From WHTB01 sp050699035 (GTDB lineage Bacteria > Actinomycetota > Actinomycetes > Propionibacteriales > Nocardioidaceae), in the NCBI GenBank assembly GCA_050699035.1, contig JBOHDE010000145.1, positions 1-10,049 of the forward strand: a stretch of DNA of 10,049 nt, written 5' to 3'. Below the pieces are notes generated by a model that saw only the letters and a list, made by a program, of their open reading frames with translations, made no database searches and was not told where the DNA came from. This document shows, piece by piece, positions 1 through 4,939 of the stretch. Every line of letters starts with the position of its first letter. Positions within the stretch are counted from its first letter, which is position 1. The position numbers and the translations under genes are program-made.

Positions 1-136
1 GCCGGGCGCCGACCCGGCCGCGCTCGGCCGCCAGCGCGGCCGCGACGGCCACCACCAGCCAGCCGACGGCGACCCCGAGCACGCCGAGCGCGATGGCATC
101 GATGAGATCGGCGAAGACGTGGGTGGGCTGCGCCAT
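1..136 (-). CDS. Small membrane protein, N-terminal part (gene runs off the left edge)
   Basis: Reading leftward from the ATG at 136-134, the frame is open to the window edge (45 codons). It begins MAQPTHVFADLIDAIAL and then has one long hydrophobic stretch (about residues 14-39, rich in Ala, Val, Leu and Gly) ending in AAERGRV, which looks like a membrane helix followed by a positively charged cytoplasmic edge. A good ribosome site (GAAAGG, 8 bases upstream on the minus strand) and a well-placed promoter support the start. It is divergent from the gene at 253. I do not recognise the family; it could be a short one-TM protein or the first helix of a larger transporter. The missing C-terminus prevents a functional call. 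Confidence 0.6.
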   Translation of the reverse strand, partial: MAQPTHVFADLIDAIALGVLGVAVGWLVVAVAAALAAERGRVGAR

Positions 137-168
137 GCGTCGAACCTTTCGTTTGCGTCTATTTACGT

Positions 169-198
169 GTTGTAGTTACTGACAACGTCCATTGTCAA
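169..198 (-). promoter_or_regulatory. Sigma70-type promoter with overlapping inverted repeats (putative operator)
   Basis: On the minus strand there is a perfect -35 TTGACA (198-193), an 18-base spacer and a -10 TACAAC (174-169), placed to drive the gene starting at 136. Two interleaved inverted repeats lie over it: TGACAA (180-185) with TTGTCA (192-197), 6 bases apart, and GTTGT (169-173) with ACAAC (182-186). Dyads covering both promoter boxes suggest a dimeric repressor such as a TetR, MarR or PadR protein. No such regulator is in the window, so the operator role is inference. Confidence 0.5.
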
Positions 199-202
199 CC
201 GT

Positions 203-211
203 TCATCCACA
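203..211 (+). promoter_or_regulatory. Weak DnaA-box-like nonamer
   Basis: TCATCCACA differs at one base from the E. coli consensus TTATCCACA. It lies in the divergent region between the genes starting at 136 and 253. A single near-match can arise by chance. It is recorded because two perfect boxes occur near 1506-1558. Confidence 0.25.
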
Positions 212-252
212 GGTTCAGGCTGGCGAGCGGCGGCTGCGCTACCGTGCGGCGC

Positions 253-804
253 ATGCGTTGGGACGACCTGTTCGGCGATCTCGAACGCGAGTGGGAGGCG
301 GCGGCCGCGGCCGAGCAGCAGGCGGAGACCGCCGAGCTCACCCGCGCCGAGCTGGCCCAGGTCGCCCTCGTCGACCGACTCCGCGGCTCGGTCGGCTGCA
401 CCCTCCGGATCCACACCGTCGGTGGTGACGCCGCGGGGGAGCTCGCTCGGGTCGCCGGCGATTGTGTGCTGTTACAGCAGGCGACCACCGAGCTATTGGT
501 CCCGCTCGCCGCGGTGACGGCAGTCGAAGGGCTGGCGGACGCCACGGTGCCGCCGGGGCTGGTCGGGGCCGTCGAGAGCCGGCTCGGTTTCGCTTCCCTG
601 CTTCGCGCGGTCGCCCGAGACCGCAGCGAGGTGACGGTGCAGCGGACCTCTGGTCACGCGGTGCACGGCACGCCGACGCGGGTGGGGTCCGACTTCGTGG
701 AGCTGGCTCTGCACGAGCCGGGGGAGCTGCCGCGTCCAGGCGCGGTCACCGGTGTGCTGGCGGTGCCGTTCGCGGCTGTGTCCGTCGTCCGCCGGCACCG
801 CTGA
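253..804 (+). CDS. Conserved actinobacterial hypothetical protein
   Basis: This is a 183-residue soluble protein with no signal peptide or membrane helix. It begins MRWDDLFGDLEREWEAAAAA, with an acidic/Ala-rich helix over about residues 1-45. The rest is a mixed, beta-rich part with two similar-looking modules, each of the type 'V...G..V.G....VG.DFVEL' or 'GDCVLL', ending in ..LAVPFAAVSVVRRHR. From memory, proteins of this layout are common in actinomycetes beside SAF/Ssd-type genes, but no function is known to me. A GTG at 244 is in frame; I prefer the ATG at 253 because relatives usually begin at MRWDDLF. No strong ribosome site separates the two. It converges on the HTH gene at 1217-1465. 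Confidence 0.75.
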   Translation: MRWDDLFGDLEREWEAAAAAEQQAETAELTRAELAQVALVDRLRGSVGCTLRIHTVGGDAAGELARVAGDCVLLQQATTELLVPLAAVTAVEGLADATVPPGLVGAVESRLGFASLLRAVARDRSEVTVQRTSGHAVHGTPTRVGSDFVELALHEPGELPRPGAVTGVLAVPFAAVSVVRRHR

Positions 805-817
805 CCGGCGCCATTTG

Positions 818-838
818 CCACGTAACCATGGCACGTGG
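818..838. repeat. CCACGT / ACGTGG inverted repeat
   Basis: CCACGT (818-823) pairs with ACGTGG (833-838) around a 9-base centre containing CCATGG. It lies 14 bases after the stop of the 253-804 gene. It could act as a weak hairpin or protein site. There is no U-tract, so it is not a classical terminator. Confidence 0.3.
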
Positions 839-932
839 TCGCTTCCCTGGGGTTACTCGCCGTGGGGAGCGGCCACTGCCCACGGTTCATTCGAATAGGG
901 CTCCTGCTTCCCGTGCACGCCGGGCCACAACA

Positions 933-995
933 TCACCCTCCGAACCGACATTCTGAGCCCGGAATCGGGCCCGAAAGTGGCGGTTCGAGGGGTGA
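933..995. repeat. 63-bp imperfect palindrome (hairpin between convergent genes)
   Basis: The outer arms 933-947 and 981-995 pair at 13 of 15 positions (CGAACCG with CGGTTCG at the inner end, TCACCC with GGGTGA at the outer end). An inner stem GCCCG (957-961) and CGGGC (966-970) closes a GAAT loop. Placed between convergent genes, it could end transcription from either side, though no T-run follows. It is also a typical shape for a REP-like repeat. Confidence 0.45.
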
Positions 996-1032
996 AGTCA
1001 CCCAGGCACGCCGAGATCGGCCCGGGTCGTCG

Positions 1033-1119
1033 TCTGCCGACAGGTGTCCGCAGAATGCACACGGATCCGTCCGCGGCACGTGATCTGCCGACAGGTGTCC
1101 GCAGAATGCAGACGGGTCC
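1033..1119. repeat. Tandem pair of a 27-bp palindromic unit
   Basis: Bases 1033-1059 and 1084-1110 are identical over 27 bases, with a 51-base period. Similarity continues about 9 bases further (CACGGATCC versus GACGGGTCC). Each copy is itself a dyad: TCTGC..GCAGA outside, then GACA-GG-TGTC in the centre with one C/C mismatch. The two units differ in the intervening bases. This suggests a REP/BOX-like intergenic family rather than a coding repeat. With two copies and no cas genes it is not a CRISPR. Confidence 0.55.
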
Positions 1120-1154
1120 ACCTGACCGCAAGCCAGATTTCACTCCCCACGAGC

Positions 1155-1170
1155 GGCGGCGCCAGCCGCC
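1155..1170 (-). terminator. GC-rich hairpin downstream of the HTH gene
   Basis: GGCGGC (1155-1160) and GCCGCC (1165-1170) form a perfect 6-bp stem with a GCCA loop, about 47 bases past the minus-strand stop at 1217. It lacks a T-tract, as many actinobacterial terminators do. The role is inferred from position only. Confidence 0.35.
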
Positions 1171-1216
1171 ATCACCAGTTACGTGGCAAGTGGCCGGAGG
1201 CGCAGGCGGAGTGAGT

Positions 1217-1465
1217 TCAGTCGAGGGAGCGGGCCTCGTCGTCCTCGGTGAACGGGTGCGAGTCGACGAACTTGTCGGTGTCGTCGTAGGCCCGCTGGAT
1301 GTACGACTCGAGCTCGCTTGCCTCGACCCGCCACTGCCCGCGGCCGCCGACCTTGATCGCCCGCAGCTCCTTGCGCCGGACCAACGCGTACGCCTGCGAC
1401 GCGGAGATGTTCAGCACCTCGGCCACATCGCTGAGCCGAAGGAAGCGGGGAGCGCCGGAGGTCAT
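1217..1465 (-). CDS. Excisionase-family helix-turn-helix DNA-binding protein
   Basis: This 82-residue protein begins MTSGAPRFLRLSDVAEVLNI. The core (residues about 8-57) is a MerR-like winged HTH of the excisionase type (HTH_17): LSDVAEVLNISASQAYALV is the HTH, RRKELRAIKVGGRGQWRV the wing, and VEASELESYIQRAY the closing helix. An acidic tail (FVDSHPFTEDDEARSLD) follows. It belongs to the broad group that includes BldC, but it is not BldC itself. An in-frame ATG three codons upstream (1474) is also possible; neither start has a strong ribosome site. It is divergent from the SAF gene, and the 123-base gap holds two DnaA boxes. Relatives often sit beside SAF/Ssd genes in actinomycetes (general knowledge). 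A role regulating that neighbour is inference. No phage genes accompany it, so it is unlikely to be a true excisionase. Confidence 0.82.
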   Translation of the reverse strand: MTSGAPRFLRLSDVAEVLNISASQAYALVRRKELRAIKVGGRGQWRVEASELESYIQRAYDDTDKFVDSHPFTEDDEARSLD

Positions 1466-1505
1466 GGTGGGCATGATGCCAGGACATCCGTCCAGGTGCG
1501 TGCCC

Positions 1506-1514
1506 TTGTCCACA
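1506..1514 (+). promoter_or_regulatory. DnaA box TTGTCCACA
   Basis: This is an exact match to the preferred actinobacterial (Streptomyces/Mycobacterium) DnaA box. It forms one half of the 10-bp inverted repeat TTGTCCACAG (1506-1515) / CTGTGGACAA (1549-1558). It lies in the short divergent promoter region upstream of the HTH gene. Function is inferred from the consensus. Confidence 0.5.
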
Positions 1515-1549
1515 GCAGTGTCGGGTTGGCACGCTGTCTGACCACGGCC

Positions 1550-1558
1550 TGTGGACAA
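1550..1558 (-). promoter_or_regulatory. DnaA box TTGTCCACA, facing the first
   Basis: TGTGGACAA on the plus strand is the same nonamer on the minus strand. The box-to-box offset is 44 bases, close to four helical turns, so two DnaA molecules could sit on one face. It is 30 bases upstream of the SAF gene start at 1589, where bound DnaA could affect transcription. Confidence 0.5.
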
Positions 1559-1588
1559 CCAATGACGGGTAGTGCCATGCGGGGCAGA

Positions 1589-2272
1589 ATGACGGACGTG
1601 TCAGACACGGTTACGGCTGCTGTTGCGCCACCACACCTCGGCTCCCCGATCGCTCGGCGCCTCGACCAGAGGCGGTGGAAGGACCCACGGCTGTGGGTCG
1701 GGATCGCCCTGGTCGCGGCGTCGGTGCTGGCCGGCGCGCGGTTGTTGTCGGGGGCCGACGACACGGTCGGCGTCTGGACGACCAGCCGCGACCTGGCCGC
1801 GGGCGCGCCGCTCGACGGCGACGCCCTGGTGGTGGAGCAGGTCCATGGCGACGGCGACCTCGTCGACCGCTACCTGCTCGCCGGCGAGCCGCCACCGGCC
1901 GGAGCGGTGGCGGCGCACGCGCTCGGTGCCGGCGAGATCCTGCCGCGGACCGCGGTGACCGAGCGAGGAGCCGGTGCTGGCCTGCATCTCCCGGTCGTGG
2001 TGAGTGCTGCCGGCGCGCCGGACGATCTCGGCGCCGGCGATGTCGTCGACGTCTGGGTCGTGCCGCCGAAGGACAGCAGCGGAGCAGTCGACCCGGCGAC
2101 GATGGTGCTCGACGACGTCCGGGTGGTGTCCGCCTCTCGAGACTCGGGGCCGCTGGGCGAGTCCGCGACCCGGCAGGTGCTGCTCGGGCTGCCGAAGGCG
2201 GACACCGACCTCGGTGAGCTGCTCTCGTCGGTGGCCGGCGGCTCCGTCGTGCTGCTGCGTGCGGGGTCATGA
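1589..2272 (+). CDS. SAF-domain membrane-anchored protein (CpaB/RcpC-like)
   Basis: This is a 227-residue protein. A basic cytoplasmic N-terminus (residues 1-34, with RRLDQRRWKDPR) is followed by one membrane helix (about 35-53, LWVGIALVAASVLAGARLL). An extracytoplasmic SAF-like domain comes next (about 60-120: VWTTSRDLAAGAPL ... ALGAGEILPRTAV), then a C-terminal beta domain with GDVVDVWVVPP near 151. This order matches actinobacterial CpaB/RcpC-like proteins of Tad (Flp) pilus assembly. In-frame ATGs at 1562 and 1577 and a GTG at 1598 are alternatives; 1589 has GGGG just upstream. One base separates its stop from the next start, so the two genes are surely co-transcribed. The long upstream open frame (from 977) is compositional, because it crosses the HTH gene. 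Confidence 0.8.
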   Translation: MTDVSDTVTAAVAPPHLGSPIARRLDQRRWKDPRLWVGIALVAASVLAGARLLSGADDTVGVWTTSRDLAAGAPLDGDALVVEQVHGDGDLVDRYLLAGEPPPAGAVAAHALGAGEILPRTAVTERGAGAGLHLPVVVSAAGAPDDLGAGDVVDVWVVPPKDSSGAVDPATMVLDDVRVVSASRDSGPLGESATRQVLLGLPKADTDLGELLSSVAGGSVVLLRAGS

Positions 2273-2273
2273 C

Positions 2274-3494
2274 GTGACCACGTCGGTGCTGCTGGCGCTC
2301 GGCGGCGCGTCGTTCGAGTCGGCGGTCGTGGTCGGTCTGCAGGCCGACGACCGCGAGGTGCGGATCGCCCGTCGGTGCGTCGACGTCCCCGACCTGCTGG
2401 CAGCCGCCTCGACCGGCCAGGCCCGCGCCGTACTGGTGTCGTCGGCGACTCCGCACCTCGACGCCGACCTGGTCGCCGCCCTGCGATCGCGCCGGGTCGA
2501 GCCGATCGGCCTGGTCGCGGCCGACCATGCGGCCGACGAGCAGCGACTCCACCAGATCGGCGTACGCGCCGTGCTGCCCGCCGACGTCACCGACCTGGCC
2601 GGCCGGCTGCTGGCCGCGCTGGAGCACGCCGAGTCGCCGTTCCCCCCGCCGACCATCGAACCGGGCGCCGAGCCGGAGCCGCTGCGGGAGGGCGAGGTCG
2701 TCGCGGTCTGGGGGCCGACCGGCGCGCCGGGCAGGTCGACCGTCGCCCTCGGGCTGGCCGCCGAGCTGGCCGAGGCCGGCCGGTCCACGCTGTTGGTCGA
2801 TGCCGACGTCTACGGCGGTTCGCAGGCGCAGATGCTGGCGCTGCTCGGTGAGTCGTCCGGCGTGCTGGCGGCGGCTCGGGCGGCCAAGCAGGGCACGCTG
2901 ACCGTGTCCGAGCTGGCCGGTCACGCCCGCACGGTGGCCGGCGGGCTGCGGGTGCTGACCGGGCTGCCGCGAGCCGACCGTTGGCCCGAGCTGTCGGAGT
3001 CCGCGGTCGACGGCCTGCTGCTGGCCGCGCGCGGGCTGGCGTGGCATGTCGTCGTCGACTGCGGGTTCGGCCTGGAGGTCGACGAGGCGCTGACCTTCGA
3101 CACCGCCGCACCGCGGCGCAACGGCGCGACCCTGCAGGTGCTGGACGAGGCCGACACCGTGCTCGCGGTCGGGTCGGCAGACCCGGTCGGTCTGACCCGG
3201 CTGGCCCGGGGCGTCGTCGACCTGCGGGCGGCCGTGCCCAGCGCCTCGGTGCGCGTCGTGCTCAACCGCTGGCGCGGCGGTCTGGGCTGGTCGCGGGACG
3301 AGGTGGTGGCCACGGTCGAGCGGCTGACCGGATCGGCCGACGTCGTCGTACTCCCGGAGGACCGGCCGTCGTGCGACTCGTGCCTGCTGCACGGGCGGAC
3401 CCTGGTGGAGGCGGCCCCGCGGTCACGCCTGCGGCTGGCGATGCGCGACCTGGTCGCCGCGACCGCGCCGCGCCGAGAGGTGGCCCCCAGCTAG
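2274..3494 (+). CDS. MinD/ParA-like septum-site-determining / CpaE (TadZ) family protein
   Basis: This is a 406-residue protein starting at GTG, with GGGG 7 bases upstream. The N-terminal part (about 1-120) resembles the degenerate receiver domain of TadZ/CpaE. Residues about 140-400 form the MinD-like P-loop fold: P-loop GPTGAPGRST (147-156), the DAD-type segment LLVDADVYGGS (173-183), and Walker B HVVVDCG with Asp262. The tail has GRTLVEAAPRSRLRLAMRDL, typical of the actinobacterial Ssd group (M. tuberculosis Rv3660c type). Such proteins localise Tad pilus machinery or influence septation at the membrane. Here the signature lysine is absent and the catalytic P-loop lysine is Arg154, so ATP hydrolysis is doubtful. 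The expected tadA/tadB/tadC genes do not follow. The final stop TAG shares its last two bases with a MITE-like repeat, so the C-terminus may have been altered by insertion. Family call is good; exact role is uncertain. Confidence 0.78.
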   Translation: MTTSVLLALGGASFESAVVVGLQADDREVRIARRCVDVPDLLAAASTGQARAVLVSSATPHLDADLVAALRSRRVEPIGLVAADHAADEQRLHQIGVRAVLPADVTDLAGRLLAALEHAESPFPPPTIEPGAEPEPLREGEVVAVWGPTGAPGRSTVALGLAAELAEAGRSTLLVDADVYGGSQAQMLALLGESSGVLAAARAAKQGTLTVSELAGHARTVAGGLRVLTGLPRADRWPELSESAVDGLLLAARGLAWHVVVDCGFGLEVDEALTFDTAAPRRNGATLQVLDEADTVLAVGSADPVGLTRLARGVVDLRAAVPSASVRVVLNRWRGGLGWSRDEVVATVERLTGSADVVVLPEDRPSCDSCLLHGRTLVEAAPRSRLRLAMRDLVAATAPRREVAPS

Positions 3495-3655
3495 GGTGTG
3501 TCGCCTTACTCCGCTGACCTGCTGCGCGACTCTCGGTGGGCGCCTCGCGGCGTTGTCGTCGTCGCACGATGCTGCGCATCGCGCGTCCTCCTCCGCCTTG
3601 CGATGCATCCCACCGAGCGCCGCTCGCGACGGTCGGGAGTAAGGAGACACACCCT
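3493..3655. mobile_element. 163-bp near-palindromic repeat, MITE-like
   Basis: Terminal 20-base arms 3493-3512 and 3636-3655 pair with a single mismatch (AGGGTGTGTC at the left end, GACACACCCT at the right end). Pairing resumes deeper in: CTCGGTGGG is matched by CCCACCGAG in the opposite arm. The centre has a perfect hairpin, CGATGC (3567-3572), TGC loop, GCATCG (3576-3581). No protein is plausible: open frames on both strands give mirror-like peptides because of the symmetry. The left tip supplies the AG of the upstream gene's TAG stop. I see no target-site duplication. A non-autonomous transposon remnant fits best; a large structured terminator between two units is the alternative. Confidence 0.6.
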
Positions 3656-3662
3656 GGGGCGT

Positions 3663-3689
3663 GATGAGAGCACTCTCATCGTGCTCTCA
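3663..3689. promoter_or_regulatory. LacI-type operator-like palindrome upstream of the glycosyltransferase operon
   Basis: GATGAGAG-CA-CTCTCATC (3663-3680) is a perfect 8-bp dyad. Its core TGAGAGCACTCTCA (3665-3678) matches the Streptomyces CebR operator TGGGAGCGCTCCCA at 11 of 14 bases and has the general LacI-family form. A second dyad overlaps it: TGAGAGCAC (3665-3673) with GTGCTCTCA (3681-3689), adding another half-site. It lies 36 bases before the ATG at 3725. As RNA it could also fold as a hairpin. The regulator is not in the window. Confidence 0.45.
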
Positions 3690-3724
3690 CGGCGGTCACG
3701 ACCTGCCCGGACACTCTGGCGGGC

Positions 3725-4939
3725 ATGAACCTTCCGCGCAGACGCGTCGCGTTGTACTCCCACGACACCCAGGGGCTCGGCCACGTCCGGCGCAACTCGC
3801 TGATCGCGGCGGCCCTGGTCCGCGACGACCCGAGCACCGAGGTGCTGCTGCTCAGCGGCGCGGGGGAGGCCACCTCGCTGCCGCTCCCTCCGCACACCGA
3901 GGTCGTCACGTTGCCGGGTCTGCGCAAGGACGCCGGCGGGCGCTACGAGGCGCGGGCGCTGCCCAGCCCGCTGGCCGACGTACTCGCCTTGCGCGCGAGC
4001 ATCCTGGAGGCTTCGCTGACCGCCTTCGAGCCGGACCTGCTGGTGGTGGACAAGGTGCCGCGTGGCGTCGGCGGCGAGCTCGACCGCGCCCTCGTCCGGC
4101 TGCGCCGAGACACCGGCGTGCGTACGGTGCTCGGCCTGCGTGACGTGCTCGACAGCCCGTCCGTCGCCACCCGCGAATGGGCGGCGCAGCGGTCGACGAG
4201 GACCGTGGACGCGCACTACGACGCGGTGTGGGTGTACGGCGACCGGCGGATCTACGACCCGGTGATGGAGTACGACCTGCCGGAGTCGGTCGCCCGCAAG
4301 GTCTCCTACACGGGCTACCTCGGCCGCGGGCCGGACGACAGCCTGGTCGCCCGCCACTACGGCCGCAGCGCCACCCCGCCGGCCGGTCGACCGTACGTGC
4401 TGTGCCTGGTGGGTGGTGGTCAGGACGGCTCGGCCGTGGCCCGTGCCTTCGTCGACGCCGACCTGCCGGCCGGCCACCGCGGCGTGCTGGTGACCGGCCC
4501 GTTCATGAACCGCAGAATGCGCCAGCGGCTGACCGCGCAGGCCGCTCGACGGCACGACCTCCAGGTCCGCGAGTTCGTCCCCGACGTCGTGCCGTTCGTC
4601 GCGGCGGCATCGGCGGTGGTGTCGATGGGCGGCTACAACTCGGTGTGCGAGGTGCTGTCCGCGGCGGCGCCCGCGCTGCTGGTGCCACGCACGACGCCAC
4701 GCGCCGAGCAGGCGGTCCGCGCCGAGCGGCTCAGGGCAGCGGGCCTGGTCGACGTCCTCGCCGGTGAGCCCGACCCAGCCCAGCTGACCGGCTGGCTGAC
4801 CGCCGCGGTCAACGGCGAGCGGCCGACGCAGGGGTCGGTCGACCTGGCCGGTCTCGACCGGGTGCCGGTGCTGGCCCGCGCGTTGTTGGCGTCGGGCCCA
4901 CGGGCCAACCGTTCGGAGCGGGCCGATGTTGCGGTCTGA
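3725..4939 (+). CDS. MurG-like glycosyltransferase (COG4671 type, GT-B fold)
   Basis: This is a 404-residue cytoplasmic enzyme that probably transfers a sugar from a nucleotide donor. The N-terminal domain opens with RRVALYSHDTQGLGHVRRNS: the glycine loop and His20-Val-Arg-Arg are the acceptor-side signature of this family. The C-terminal domain begins near VLCLVGGGQDGSA and carries MGGYNSVCEVLS (301-312), the MurG/GT28-like donor-binding region, followed by PALLVPRTTPRAEQ. Length is usual for the family. The ATG at 3725 follows a weak GGCGGG site. It is the first gene of a coupled operon: the next start lies 14 bases inside its end, and a LacI-type palindrome lies just upstream. The donor and acceptor cannot be told from sequence; true MurG is unlikely because no murein genes are nearby. 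Confidence 0.82.
   Translation: MNLPRRRVALYSHDTQGLGHVRRNSLIAAALVRDDPSTEVLLLSGAGEATSLPLPPHTEVVTLPGLRKDAGGRYEARALPSPLADVLALRASILEASLTAFEPDLLVVDKVPRGVGGELDRALVRLRRDTGVRTVLGLRDVLDSPSVATREWAAQRSTRTVDAHYDAVWVYGDRRIYDPVMEYDLPESVARKVSYTGYLGRGPDDSLVARHYGRSATPPAGRPYVLCLVGGGQDGSAVARAFVDADLPAGHRGVLVTGPFMNRRMRQRLTAQAARRHDLQVREFVPDVVPFVAAASAVVSMGGYNSVCEVLSAAAPALLVPRTTPRAEQAVRAERLRAAGLVDVLAGEPDPAQLTGWLTAAVNGERPTQGSVDLAGLDRVPVLARALLASGPRANRSERADVAV

Larger units (their letters stand above)
811..1193. mobile_element. Non-coding stretch bounded by 16-bp inverted repeats (possible degenerate miniature element)
   Basis: This accounts for nearly all of the 412-base gene-free gap between convergent genes (stops at 804 and 1217). 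The ends match as inverted repeats: 811-826 and 1178-1193, 15 of 16 bases, core TTGCCACGTAAC / GTTACGTGGCAA. Inside are a long palindrome (933-995) and a duplicated palindromic unit (1033-1119). The short ORFs here have no convincing start, composition or family resemblance. I see no clear target-site duplication. The alternative is two unrelated binding sites for one regulator in opposite orientation. Confidence 0.3.

Noticed and set aside
835..1083. Short open frames in the gap between the convergent genes
   Set aside because: They overlap hairpins and repeats, lack ribosome sites, and have no recognisable protein features.
1033..1110. Two 27-bp repeats with a 24-bp spacer, as a minimal CRISPR
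   Set aside because: There are only two copies, the unit is a near-complete dyad, similarity runs into the 'spacer', and no cas gene is present.
1217..1558. Longer version of the HTH protein starting at 1558
   Set aside because: The extra N-terminus runs across both DnaA boxes and has no family resemblance. The HTH domain needs only the start at 1465 or 1474.
977..1588. Upstream extension of the SAF gene frame to 977
   Set aside because: It would cross the palindromic repeats and the whole opposite-strand HTH gene. Family-like sequence begins only near 1589.
1611..3392. Minus-strand open frame of 593 codons
   Set aside because: It is antisense to the SAF and MinD-like genes and has Arg/Pro/Gln-rich shadow composition.
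3498..3728. Small open frames on both strands inside the 163-bp repeat
   Set aside because: Both strands give mirror peptides (MSPYS..., ...GVRRHTL) because the DNA is palindromic. There is no ribosome site or coding bias.
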